Assembly: GCA_021324935.1 (NCBI GenBank)
Contig: JAJPIE010000064.1
Coordinates: 1-64,000 of the forward strand
Origin: Acidobacteriota bacterium
GTDB taxonomy: Bacteria > Acidobacteriota > Terriglobia > Acidiferrales > UBA7541
DNA: 64,000 nt
Direction: 5' to 3'
The position numbers were made by a program, and so were the translations under genes. Positions within the stretch are counted from its first letter, which is position 1, and each line of letters begins with the position of its first letter. Positions 49,394-58,690 of the stretch are shown one piece after another. The notes beneath the pieces were generated by a model. That model was not told where the DNA came from. It worked only from the letters and a program-made list of their open reading frames with translations, and did no database searches.

Positions 49394-49963
49394 CTATGCT
49401 TTTTGACCTTGCTTTTCGGCCAGCACCGCGGCGAGTTCCCCCTTTTTCGTGCTGAGCGTTTTCAGCCAGCGCTGTCCGCCGGAGATGAAACCAATCCAGT
49501 AACCGATTTCAACCAGCTGGGGTTCGGTGAACTCCGCATGCAGACGCTCCCACAGGGCATCGTCAGCGCGTTCGGGGGCCCAGATGATGGTGTCCGCATA
49601 AGCGAGGGCGACTTTTTCCCGGGCGGTGAAGCGCTGGGAAGTTTCGTGGCTCGTCACTTCCGACATGCGGTCTTCTTTTGATCGCGCAGCCTGCGCGATT
49701 CCCTGGCCCGCTCAATAACTACAAGACATGCTTATGGCGATGTAAGCGCGAAGAAGTTCCTTGAGCTCCCATTCGACCGTACCTTTTCCCGGTTTGAACA
49801 GCATGTCGAAGGTCTGGGTGAAAGAGCGCATCACGTCTGGCTGGTGGGCGCGAATGGCCTGATTTTCGGGTCCCGGGCGCCCGGCCGCAATGGCGTCTTC
49901 CAGCCATTTGCGGGCCTGAGGATCGGAAACCTCGTCGGGAGTGAGATAGCTGATACGGGCCAT
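49394..49963 (-). CDS. Carboxymuconolactone decarboxylase/AhpD-like protein, putative selenoprotein with in-frame TGA (Sec) at 49712-49714
   Basis: Continuous reading frame MARISYLTPDEVSDPQARKWLEDAIAAGRPGPENQAIRAHQPDVMRSFTQTFDMLFKPGKGTVEWELKELLRAYIAISMSCSY[U]AGQGIAQAARSKEDRMSEVTSHETSQRFTAREKVALAYADTIIWAPERADDALWERLHAEFTEPQLVEIGYWIGFISGGQRWLKTLSTKKGELAAVLAEKQGQKA; TGA occupies the second Cys position of CxxC; hairpin just downstream. Confidence 0.82.
49681..49699 (-). promoter_or_regulatory. Putative bacterial SECIS element
   Basis: Minus strand: TGA-gcgggccaggga-ATCGCGCA-GGC-TGCGCGAT; perfect 8-bp stem, loop starts with GG 20 nt after the TGA. Confidence 0.7.
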
Positions 49964-50094
49964 AGGGTCACCTCGGGAGAAGGATGGTGTCATACCATAT
50001 TCTCGTAATACGGTAGACCACCCGCTCTGAACATACCTTCCTTACCATCGGGTGTCAACTGCTTTCAGAGGCCGGCCTTCATCCTTCCGGGTAT

Positions 50095-50967
50095 TCAGGT
50101 CCCACCCGGCTTTCTCGCTTCCATAAAGAGAGAGTCGGGCTTATAGGTCGAGCCGTCGGGCTCTGAGTCCAGACCATACGACCTCCAATTCGCGATGGAG
50201 CTTTCCGATGCGGCCACCTTCCGGGGCTGGATAAAACTCTCCATTTGCAGCAGACGGGCTAAGGAATAGGAATCGTACATCCACAGGTGGATCTCTCCGC
50301 CGCGGCGGAAGCGGCCCAGTTGAAGCGCCTCGAAATCGGATTTTCCGAGCAGCGCCCTTGCCAGTATATCTTTCCAATTGCCCCGCGTGGGACCAGGGCG
50401 ACTCCTGATCCTTGCGGAAGGTTGGGGCATCTCCTGGGAGCCGGTAGGAGCTTGCGAGCGAATGGCCAGCAGAGCGCGCCGAGCTTCGGTGCCGGCTCGC
50501 TGCAGGATGAACTCCCAATTTGGAATTGGGTCGTGGCGGAGATAGTCCAGCCAGCCCCCACCCGATTTTTCCCTCACCGTCTGATCGTAGAATTCGATCA
50601 TCGTCCAGTCGTAATTTGCATCCCAGCCGGCTCTTCCCTGCCGCGCCGCCTCCAGTGCTTCGAGATAATTTCTGGCGATGACTTCCAGGTCGGGAACCAC
50701 GATGCGCAGAAGCCCGCCAGGGCGAAGAACTCGGCGGCACTCTCGAAGGAATTTGGGTGCGAAATCCTTGGGGAAATGCTCCAGCAGATGGGAGTGGTAG
50801 ACCACGTCGAACGAGGCATCGGAATAAGGAATTCCTTCGCGGAGATTGTGGGCCTGGACCGAAGGATCGCTGGAGACAAAGTCGAGGTTGACCCAGGCGG
50901 GGTGGAAGCGGCTGCCGCAGCCGAGGTTCAGGTATGGGAGTTTCTGTGCCGGAATTGGATTGGTCAC
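50095..50967 (-). CDS. Class I SAM-dependent methyltransferase
   Basis: LPYLNLGCGSRFHPAWVNLDF; FDVVYHSHLLEHFPKDFAPKFLRECRRVLRPGGLLRIVVPD. Confidence 0.9.
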   Translation of the reverse strand: MTNPIPAQKLPYLNLGCGSRFHPAWVNLDFVSSDPSVQAHNLREGIPYSDASFDVVYHSHLLEHFPKDFAPKFLRECRRVLRPGGLLRIVVPDLEVIARNYLEALEAARQGRAGWDANYDWTMIEFYDQTVREKSGGGWLDYLRHDPIPNWEFILQRAGTEARRALLAIRSQAPTGSQEMPQPSARIRSRPGPTRGNWKDILARALLGKSDFEALQLGRFRRGGEIHLWMYDSYSLARLLQMESFIQPRKVAASESSIANWRSYGLDSEPDGSTYKPDSLFMEARKPGGT

Positions 50968-51041
50968 AACGCTACTCGCGTTCCCAAGTAAGGCGCTTCA
51001 AGTTTGAGCATATCGTATGCGAAAAGAAATGAAACGGCATT

Positions 51042-51953
51042 TCAAGTCCGCTCAAACACGACATAGACGGTCATCCCCTTGAGGAATTTGCGGAATCCCG
51101 TGCGCAGCAGGAATTTCTTGAGGCGAGTTTTCAGGGCGGGATGATTGGCGAGAGGGAACAGCTTGCGGGCGATGCGGCGGCAATGCGCGTCCACGTAGCC
51201 CGAAACGTGAATCTCCGCCAACGGCTCGACCGCAAGCCGAAGCAAGCGAAGCGGAAAAAGATGCGGCAGAAATTGGATGGTTCGCAGCGGCCAGCGGGAC
51301 ATGTGGTGCGGAGGCAAATCCAGAATATTCGATTCGAGCCGCAAAAAACTATCGGCGCTCGGAAGCCCGAGAATCAACCGGCCGCCTGGCGCAAGCAGTT
51401 CGCAACATTGGCGCAGGAATTCCCCCGGCCGCGCCATGTGCTCCAGTCCATGAAAACTGCACATGGCGCCGTATTTCGCCCGGGAAGAATCGACCATTTC
51501 CTCCAGGCTGCTGGCTTTCAGAACGATGCCGCGCCCGCGCGCCGTTTGGATGGCCTGAAGGTTCTGCTCCAGGCCATCGACCACGATTCCAGCCTTGGTG
51601 CGAGCAAGCTCGATGAAATCCCCGAAGCCACATCCGATTTCGAGCACCGGACGGAATCCCCGAATATCTGCCAGCGCCTGCCAATGCTCCCATTTTTGCG
51701 GGAGGTAATACCAACTGAAGCGATCCAGTCTTTCATACACGGCTGAAGAACCACAGATGGAGGCCGGCAGGAAAAACTGCAAACCGCAGTCTCCGCAAGT
51801 CCACAGTTCAAACTGCTTCAGCAAGGCAAACTCGGAAGCAATCTCCACTTCATAGAGTTCCCGCCATCGTTCGACGATCGGTGCAGTATCAAACGACTGC
51901 ACTCGCCGTGTATTACTGGACCGGCAAAGCGTGCACTCCTCAGGGTGGCTCAT
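51042..51953 (-). CDS. Class I SAM-dependent methyltransferase with N-terminal Cys motif
   Basis: ECTLCRSSNTRRV..; PVLEIGCGFGDFIELARTKAGIVVDGLEQN; CSFHGLEHMARPGEFLRQCCELLAPGGRLILGLP. Confidence 0.88.
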   Translation of the reverse strand: MSHPEECTLCRSSNTRRVQSFDTAPIVERWRELYEVEIASEFALLKQFELWTCGDCGLQFFLPASICGSSAVYERLDRFSWYYLPQKWEHWQALADIRGFRPVLEIGCGFGDFIELARTKAGIVVDGLEQNLQAIQTARGRGIVLKASSLEEMVDSSRAKYGAMCSFHGLEHMARPGEFLRQCCELLAPGGRLILGLPSADSFLRLESNILDLPPHHMSRWPLRTIQFLPHLFPLRLLRLAVEPLAEIHVSGYVDAHCRRIARKLFPLANHPALKTRLKKFLLRTGFRKFLKGMTVYVVFERT

Positions 51954-52007
51954 GAATCCTTCGTTCGTTCCCGTAAGTTCCGGAAGGCAAGGCGGAACCG
52001 CTGGGTC

Positions 52008-53243
52008 TCAAAGACGACGCCACTGGAAATCCACGAGAATATTTCCGTAATTGGCGCCGTGATACTGCCACATATCGCTGCCCGCCTCTTCCACGCGAAA
52101 ATTCAAGGCGTGCTCGCGCATCTCGTAGATTTCCTGATTGGGCCGATGCAGACCCACCGTAAGAGAATAAAGGTCGGGCGCCAGAAAATTGCCTTTGACG
52201 GGGATGAGAAAGGTGTTTTCCCCCAGGTTCAGAAGATCATTTCGTCCCATCGCTTGCGACATATTGGAAGTAAAAATCGGGATCTTCAGCGAATTATCAA
52301 TGCGAAAGCCAACATCAAGCCCCGTGGACGGTTTGCGCACCAGGACCTTGATGCCCACTTGAAAGCCTTTGCGGACGTCCACAGAGCCAATCGGCTGTCC
52401 GGATTGGTCGGCAATCCAGATGCGGAGGGTGACGGCCGGCGAGGCGGGATTACTGTCCGCGGGGTATTCCACGGACGTGCTGTCGCTGGTGAACGAAGCC
52501 AGATATTTGGACACGGTTGCGTGGGTGGCGCCGTCCTCGACAATTCTGCCCTTGTCAATCAACAGGCAGCGTTTGCAGAGTTGCGTGATGGCCCCCATAT
52601 TATGGCTGACCATGATGATGGTTCTGCCGGTGCCGGATATTTCGTTCATCTTGCCGAGACACTTCTCCTGAAAGGCGGAATCGCCAACGGCCAAGACTTC
52701 GTCCACGAGCAAAATCTCAGGTTCCAGGTGAGCCGCAACGGCGAAGGCCAGGCGCACGTACATGCCGCTGGAGTAGTGCTTCACCGGCATGTCGATAAAC
52801 TGGCTCAATTCGGAAAATTCCACGATGGCGTCAAATTTGGAGTCGATCTCCTGCTTGGACATGCCGAGAATTGCGCCGCTGAGATAGGTGTTCTCGCGTC
52901 CACTAAGCTCGGAATGAAACCCGGTACCCACCTCCAACAAACTTCCCAGGCGTCCGCGAAGGTCGGCCCAGCCTTCGGTGGGCCGGGTGATGCGCGAAAG
53001 AATCTTCAACAGGGTGGATTTCCCCGCTCCGTTGCGGCCGATCAAACCGATCACCTCGCCGGGGCGGCAATCAAAGGACACGTTTTTCAGGGCCCAGAAA
53101 GTTTCCTGCGGATTCCGCCGCAGATGGCGCAACGGTGAGCGGAAAAACGAAACCATCTGGTCGCGCAGCAAAGTTGAAGTTTCGCGCTGCCGCAAGGAGT
53201 ATTTTTTCCCCAAGCCGCGGGCAACAATCGCTAGATCCGTCAT
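52008..53243 (-). CDS. Polysaccharide-type ABC transporter ATP-binding protein (Wzt-like) with C-terminal Wzt_C-like domain
   Basis: VIGLIGRNGAGKSTLLKILSRITRPTEGWADLRGRLGSLLEVGTGFHSELSGRENTYLSGAILGMSKQEI; KHYSSGMYVRLAFAVAAHLEPEILLVDEVLAVGD; Ig-like C-term. Confidence 0.92.
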   Translation of the reverse strand: MTDLAIVARGLGKKYSLRQRETSTLLRDQMVSFFRSPLRHLRRNPQETFWALKNVSFDCRPGEVIGLIGRNGAGKSTLLKILSRITRPTEGWADLRGRLGSLLEVGTGFHSELSGRENTYLSGAILGMSKQEIDSKFDAIVEFSELSQFIDMPVKHYSSGMYVRLAFAVAAHLEPEILLVDEVLAVGDSAFQEKCLGKMNEISGTGRTIIMVSHNMGAITQLCKRCLLIDKGRIVEDGATHATVSKYLASFTSDSTSVEYPADSNPASPAVTLRIWIADQSGQPIGSVDVRKGFQVGIKVLVRKPSTGLDVGFRIDNSLKIPIFTSNMSQAMGRNDLLNLGENTFLIPVKGNFLAPDLYSLTVGLHRPNQEIYEMREHALNFRVEEAGSDMWQYHGANYGNILVDFQWRRL

Positions 53244-53357
53244 GAATCTACCTTAGGAGGATTTTTGCCCCTGAAAACGATTTGAGAAGTTTATCGCAAG
53301 GCCGCCTCCGGGCCCAATGTTCCCGAAAAGGAGGTTCTCCCACTTTTCTCTCGGCCT

Positions 53358-54614
53358 TCATGAAAGACAGCTCTCGTAGAGCAACCGGTAGCGTTGCGCC
53401 TGGATGATCAGGCTGAAGTTTTCTTGCGCCGCTCTGCGGCAAAGTTGCGACATTTTCTCGCGCAAGGCGGAGTTTTGAAGAAGTGCAACAATGGCGTTTC
53501 GGAGCGCAAGTGAGTCGCCGGGTTTTGCCAGCAGGCCGGTTTCCCCCTCGACAACCTGTTCGGCACAGCCGCCCACCGAAAACGTCACCACGGGCGTGCC
53601 GCATGCAATTGCCTCCAGAATGGTGTTGGGGAAATTGTCCTGGAGCGAGGGAGCCACGAACACGTCGGCGGCGCTGTAGGCAGCCGCCAGTTTGTCGTCC
53701 TCGGAGAGAAATCCTAGGTTTTTCAGGGGAATCCCGGAAGCCGGAGTCTCAATCCCTCTGCCGAGACTCAAAAGACAGGCGCCAGTCTGGCCAGGCAGTT
53801 CCGCAACAGCCTCCATCAGTTTGTGGAGCCCCTTTCGCTTCTCCTCGAGGGAATCAGCAACGAACAAGATGACTTTTGCGTCCGCGGGGATCCCGAACTC
53901 TATCCGGGCCTGACGTTTGTCATGAGGCTTGAACTTTTCGGTATCGAGGCCATACGGAATGGTGCTGATGGGAAATTTTGCGAGGATGGGGCTCTTTCGC
54001 GCCTCCCCGGTCATCCACCGGCTGGGGGCAACCACATGAAGCCGATCCGTGGCGATGTTGCCCAGCGCCGTAATCTTCCGTTTCCAACATTTTGCGGAAA
54101 AGTCGTCCGCAAGCAGCGAAGCGAGTTGCGGGCAGCAACCGCATCCCTGCGCAAATTTGCCGCACGAGTCATCGAAGTGGCAACCGCCGGTGAAGGGATT
54201 CATGTCATGCAGCGTCCAGACGACAGGCAAATTGGCCGGCAGGCGGCGAAAGAATTCGGCGTAGTCAAAAAGGGCGGCTACCCAGTGCAGATGCAAGATT
54301 TCTTGCCCTGGCAACTGGTGGAGGATGTCCGCGCCATGTTCGCTGCGGTCCTCGGTGAGGATGGATGCGCCTGGGGGTAGAGCTTCCAGCGCGCGGCGGC
54401 TTTGGGAAAGATAGCGACCGTAAATGGCGCGGCGAAGGCGGGCAATCGGATCGTTCGGAGGCACGAATTGCAAAACGGTGGGATCGGGGGAGAGCTTGCG
54501 CTGCACCAGCATGCGAGATTCACATCCGATTTGCAGCAGGCCCTGGTGCAGTCGAAAGGCGGAACGCGCCGCTCCGCCGGCAAGATCGGTGGTGCTCAGG
54601 TGTGTGATGCGCAT
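53358..54614 (-). CDS. Glycosyltransferase, GT4-like
   Basis: HLSTTDLAGGAARSAFRLHQGLLQIG; APSLQDNFPNTILEAIACGTPVVTFSVGGCAEQVVEGETGLLAKPGD. Confidence 0.92.
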   Translation of the reverse strand: MRITHLSTTDLAGGAARSAFRLHQGLLQIGCESRMLVQRKLSPDPTVLQFVPPNDPIARLRRAIYGRYLSQSRRALEALPPGASILTEDRSEHGADILHQLPGQEILHLHWVAALFDYAEFFRRLPANLPVVWTLHDMNPFTGGCHFDDSCGKFAQGCGCCPQLASLLADDFSAKCWKRKITALGNIATDRLHVVAPSRWMTGEARKSPILAKFPISTIPYGLDTEKFKPHDKRQARIEFGIPADAKVILFVADSLEEKRKGLHKLMEAVAELPGQTGACLLSLGRGIETPASGIPLKNLGFLSEDDKLAAAYSAADVFVAPSLQDNFPNTILEAIACGTPVVTFSVGGCAEQVVEGETGLLAKPGDSLALRNAIVALLQNSALREKMSQLCRRAAQENFSLIIQAQRYRLLYESCLS

Positions 54615-54737
54615 GAACTGGGGCTAGAATACCTTAACTTTCTGTAACCTCATGGCATGCATTTGGCTCTAACGGGCAAACAGACAAAACTCGCGGTCTC
54701 CCGTCACCAGCACAACCACTTTACGCCGAGGTTCAGG

Positions 54738-55244
54738 ATGACGACAAACGCAACTCGATTACAGAATGGGGCGGTGGACGTTTCCGGCCAAAGTGATGCC
54801 GCGAAGGGCCTGGCACTGGCTCGGCTAACGATCGGCTCCATGTTTATCTGGGTATTTTTTGAAAATCTGGGGAAGCATCTCTACACGCCGGCAGGATACG
54901 CGGGGCTCATCAATTATTACATCAAGTCCGGACATGCGCCGGCTATCTGGAAAATGGTGATGGGCCTGGCGGCAAGCCATGCCGCGATGGCGGCTCCGAT
55001 GCAGGGCATGACGGAGGCGACGCTCGGAATCCTTCTATTGATCGGCCTGTTGACGCGGCCCGCTGCTTTTGTCGCGTTTCTGTTTCTCGGCAGTTTGTGG
55101 GTCTCCGAATGGGGCACGGCCTGGATTTGGGAGCTGCTGGTTCCGGTGATGGTATCGCTGGCACTCGCCATCGGCCGCGGTGGGCGCAGCTGGGGCATGG
55201 ACGCATTTCTGGCGCGGAAGAGTCCCACATCCCTGTGGTGGTGA
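54738..55244 (+). CDS. DoxX-like membrane protein
   Basis: LALARLTIGSMFIWVFFENLGKHLYTPAGYAGLINYYI; GMTEATLGILLLIGLLTRPAAFVAFLFLGSLWV. Confidence 0.75.
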   Translation: MTTNATRLQNGAVDVSGQSDAAKGLALARLTIGSMFIWVFFENLGKHLYTPAGYAGLINYYIKSGHAPAIWKMVMGLAASHAAMAAPMQGMTEATLGILLLIGLLTRPAAFVAFLFLGSLWVSEWGTAWIWELLVPVMVSLALAIGRGGRSWGMDAFLARKSPTSLWW

Positions 55245-55256
55245 CGAGCGAACCTC

Positions 55257-55964
55257 GTGCGAGTTTCGGTCATTATTCCCACCCATAACGAAGCGCTGGC
55301 CATTGGCCGTGTATTGGCGGATCTGCCTTCGGAGCTGGTCACCGAGGTCATTGTTGTCGACAGCAATTCTTCCGATGGAACGCCTGATGTTGCCCGCAGG
55401 ATGGGAGCGCAGGTCATCCTCGAGCCGCGCCGTGGTTACGGACGCGCCTGTTTAACCGGGCTTGCCAACGCGGAAAAACCGGACGTGGTCGTTTTCCTGG
55501 ATGGGGACTACAGCGACCGCCCTTCCGAGCTGCCGATTCTGCTGGCTCCGATACTCGAGGGGCGCGCGGACATAACGCTGGGATCGCGCCTTGGCGGAAA
55601 CAACGAGCCCGGCGCGCTTCCGTGGCACCAGGCATTTGGCAACCGGCTGGCCGCTGGCCTGATCGGGATATTGTATGGGGTGAAGCTCAGCGACCTTGGT
55701 CCGTTTCGCGCGAGCCGGGCCGAAGTGCTGCGTGCGCTCGACCTGGAAGAGGAAACGTACGGTTGGGCGGTGGAAATGATCCTCAAGGGAGCCATTGCGG
55801 GATATCGCATCGCGGAAGTACCGGTCAGCTACCATCCGCGTATTGGCAAGTCCAAAATCAGCGGCACGGTGAAAGGGACGCTTGGCGCCGGGTGGTTCAT
55901 TCTGAGCCGCATTGTGCGCTATTGTTTCCGGAACAAGAAGGCGGAAACGCCGCGCCCGGCCTGA
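55257..55964 (+). CDS. Glycosyltransferase family 2 (dolichyl-phosphate mannose synthase-like; GTG start)
   Basis: VSVIIPTHNEALAIGRVLADLP..VIVVDSNSSDGTPDVARRMGA..VVFLDGDYSDRP. Confidence 0.92.
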   Translation: MRVSVIIPTHNEALAIGRVLADLPSELVTEVIVVDSNSSDGTPDVARRMGAQVILEPRRGYGRACLTGLANAEKPDVVVFLDGDYSDRPSELPILLAPILEGRADITLGSRLGGNNEPGALPWHQAFGNRLAAGLIGILYGVKLSDLGPFRASRAEVLRALDLEEETYGWAVEMILKGAIAGYRIAEVPVSYHPRIGKSKISGTVKGTLGAGWFILSRIVRYCFRNKKAETPRPA

Positions 55965-55981
55965 GGCCCCATCGAGAATCC

Positions 55982-56713
55982 ATGGCTACTTCCAAACTGA
56001 CGATCGCGCCTTCTCCTCACACTCGCCGAACCTTGGTCATTATGGCGAAAGCCCCAAAGCCAGGGAGGGTCAAGACGCGTCTGACGGAAAGCCTGCCTGC
56101 TTCGGCGGTGACGGAACTGTATCGCTGCCTCTTGGAGGACACGCTCGCGTTGGCAAAATCGTTGGTGAGCGTGGAGATCGCCGTGATGTGCCCGGAGCAG
56201 GATCAAGAGGAGTTGGCACAGTTGTTCGGTGATACAGTGCAAATTGTAAAGCAAAAGGGAGAAGGCCTCGCCGCAGGTCTCTCCCATACTTTTCGACATT
56301 TCACCGCTGCCGGCCGCCAGCAAGTCATCGCCTTCAATAGCGACAGCCCGCACCTTTCTCCCTTCGTCCTCGAACGCGCCTTCGGGATTCTCTGCAGCCA
56401 TGACGTCGTGGTCGGGCCAACGCACGACGGGGGCTACTATCTGGTGGGGGCCAAGGCCGCTCATCCGACGCTCTTCGAAAACGACGGCATGGGAACGCGG
56501 AGCGCGCTGGAGCGACTGTTGTCGCGAACAAAGAGCCTACAGCTATCCACCGGCTTCACGGAGCCCTTCTACGATATTGACGTGGCCAGCGATCTGCGGC
56601 TGCTGGCGAGCGAACTGCGACTCGCTCCCGCGAAGGCGCCCCGTACTGCGAACTGGCTCAGGGAATGGCGGGAGACGATCGCGGAGCTTGGAGAAGGTGT
56701 AGAAGGAAAATGA
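55982..56713 (+). CDS. DUF2064/TIGR04282-type glycosyltransferase
   Basis: TLVIMAKAPKPGRVKTRLTESLPASAVTELYRCLLEDTLALAK; GDS-like FNSDSPHLS; VVVGPTHDGGYYLVG. Confidence 0.88.
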   Translation: MATSKLTIAPSPHTRRTLVIMAKAPKPGRVKTRLTESLPASAVTELYRCLLEDTLALAKSLVSVEIAVMCPEQDQEELAQLFGDTVQIVKQKGEGLAAGLSHTFRHFTAAGRQQVIAFNSDSPHLSPFVLERAFGILCSHDVVVGPTHDGGYYLVGAKAAHPTLFENDGMGTRSALERLLSRTKSLQLSTGFTEPFYDIDVASDLRLLASELRLAPAKAPRTANWLREWRETIAELGEGVEGK

Positions 56714-56841
56714 AGCTCACATCCAGAGACGTTTAGCCGACAGGGCAGAGAGATCCATGGGGCCAGGAGAAGTTTTTGTACCCGCAAGCGCTTGAAGGGC
56801 ATCCAAAACGTCGATCGTCCCACTCACTCAGGAGGACTTAC

Positions 56842-57582
56842 ATGACCAAGTTGGGGTGTTCCATGAAGATCCTTGGGGTGCTACTTGGTGTGATGATCGT
56901 TGCGAGCAGGTCCCACGCACAGACGCGCCCACTGATTGTTGAGCAGCTTGCCAAAACTTATGGGCTTGATTCGTATGGGCAGATTGAGGCGGCTCGCTAT
57001 ACGTTCAATCTGGATCTGCCCGCGCAGAAGGTAAGTCTCTCGCGGACGTGGACCTGGGAGCCGAAGAGCGGGCAAGTCACGTACGAAAGCAAGGACAAGG
57101 ACGGCAAGCCGGTGAAGGTCACTTACAACCGGAATCAGATCAACGCCGCGCCGGCCAACGTGAAAGATGAGATCGATCCGAACTTCGTCAACGACAATTA
57201 TTGGTTCATCTTCCCGTTCCATGCGGACTGGGACACCAGCGCGAGAGTGACCGTGAACGAGAAGGAGAAATTGCCGATCGGCAAGGGCACGGCAACGCTC
57301 GTGTCAGTAAAATATCCGGCGGAGGTTGGCGGCTACACGCCGGGCGACACCTGGAATCTTTACGTCGGGGCGGATGGGCGAATCACGCAATTCGTTTATC
57401 TCCGTGGAGGGACCAAGAAGCCTGGCAACGTAACCGCCACCTGGGCGGGCTATAAAAAGGCCGGTCCACTGCTTGTCTCCACTGACCATCGCGGGACCGC
57501 GGATGGCAAGCCGGTTCGCATCTCGTTTTCCAACGTAGCCGTAAAGCTGGAGGGTTCGGACGCCTGGGTGGACGCGAAGTAA
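56842..57582 (+). CDS. Hypothetical secreted protein
   Basis: Strong RBS (caggaggactt) before ATG; signal peptide MKILGVLLGVMIVASRSHAQ; conserved-looking soluble domain. Confidence 0.8.
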   Translation: MTKLGCSMKILGVLLGVMIVASRSHAQTRPLIVEQLAKTYGLDSYGQIEAARYTFNLDLPAQKVSLSRTWTWEPKSGQVTYESKDKDGKPVKVTYNRNQINAAPANVKDEIDPNFVNDNYWFIFPFHADWDTSARVTVNEKEKLPIGKGTATLVSVKYPAEVGGYTPGDTWNLYVGADGRITQFVYLRGGTKKPGNVTATWAGYKKAGPLLVSTDHRGTADGKPVRISFSNVAVKLEGSDAWVDAK

Positions 57583-57619
57583 GGGCAAGCCGGGGATTCC
57601 CTTCCGCCGGCTTCGAGCT

Positions 57620-58690
57620 TCAAGAATCGGCGTCGCGTGCCATCACAATGGTAGTGCAAGAGCTTCCAAACTTAGGCAGATCGCGATTCGCGGCCAAGCG
57701 GAATTCGAGCCGCGGCCGCTCTCCCCGAACGATAGGACAATAGAAATCCGGCTGCGCCAGCGCTCCTTGCAGACGGCGCCGGCCGGCGCATCCCCCGTGA
57801 CATGCTTCTCGATATTCGCAGGACTCGCACGCTTGTGGAAGTGTGCGAGCCTGCTCAAATGGCACCGTGTTGAGAATCCCGGGCCCTGCGGAGAGTAAAC
57901 CTGGCAGCGGCTCGCCGGAGCCTGGCCAGTAAACGCAAGGCTGCGTGGTGGCGCGCGGTGTCACCCGCACGGTGCTGACGCCGCATCCTCCCGCGAGTGC
58001 CGGCAGGCCCGCCATCGCCCGCACCAGCGGCTCGCCAATGGCGATCACATCGGTTCGCTCAAAAAGCCGGCGAAAGCCTTGCCAATACTCCTCGTAGGTG
58101 AGCGCGTAGAGATCGGAGCGCACGGCCTGATAGACGTTAACCCGCAAGGGTGCGCCAAATCGTTTTGCAACGCGCGCGACGGCCGCCAGGCTGAGATAGT
58201 TGGCCTTCATCATGACCGCGATAATGGTCACGGGCACGCCCAGGCGCACGCAGCGCCCGGCCTGCAGATGAATTAACTCCCAGTTCCCCGGGCCGCGCTG
58301 GGCATCCTGTTTCTCCCTGGTGGCGTAATCGAGAGAAAACTCGATGTCGTGGAAGGCGCGCAGGTCATCGTCTTCGAGAACGGCGATGCTGTGACCGTTG
58401 GAAGTGATGGTGAGCTTCACCGGCCGGGTCCGCAGGTAGTTCAGAATCGCCTTGAACTCCGGATGCATTCCGTTTTCGCCCGTTCCCAAATTCACGGAGC
58501 GAACCGGCAGGCTTTCCATCACGGATTTCACCTGTGCAAGCGAGAGGCGATCGGCACGCGTGGGATCGCGGTAACAGAAGGAGCAGGTGAGGTTGCACTC
58601 GTTGGTGAGGCCGAGGCCGAGGGAAATGCCAATTTCCGGACTGGGAAGCTTGCGCATGGCGGGGGAAAGCGCCGGTTTGACTTCGCTCAT
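57620..58690 (-). CDS. Radical SAM protein with SPASM-like C-terminal Cys cluster
   Basis: LTNECNLTCSFCYRDPTRADRLSLAQVKSVMESLPVRSVNLGTGENGMHPEF; C-term CESCEYREACHGGCAGRRRLQGALAQPDFYCP. Confidence 0.9.
   Translation of the reverse strand: MSEVKPALSPAMRKLPSPEIGISLGLGLTNECNLTCSFCYRDPTRADRLSLAQVKSVMESLPVRSVNLGTGENGMHPEFKAILNYLRTRPVKLTITSNGHSIAVLEDDDLRAFHDIEFSLDYATREKQDAQRGPGNWELIHLQAGRCVRLGVPVTIIAVMMKANYLSLAAVARVAKRFGAPLRVNVYQAVRSDLYALTYEEYWQGFRRLFERTDVIAIGEPLVRAMAGLPALAGGCGVSTVRVTPRATTQPCVYWPGSGEPLPGLLSAGPGILNTVPFEQARTLPQACESCEYREACHGGCAGRRRLQGALAQPDFYCPIVRGERPRLEFRLAANRDLPKFGSSCTTIVMARDADS

Noticed and set aside
49394-49993. Two independent small CMD-family genes, or a simple nonsense pseudogene
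   Set aside because: Same frame, uninterrupted apart from one TGA exactly at a catalytic Cys position, downstream part shows no decay, and a hairpin follows the TGA; selenoprotein explains more.
55257-58690. Full rSAM/selenodomain (ArsS-like) system from the TIGR04282-type glycosyltransferase plus radical SAM
   Set aside because: The radical SAM here has a SPASM-like C-terminus and no ArsS-type Cys-rich/selenodomain, and it is on the opposite strand with a gene in between.
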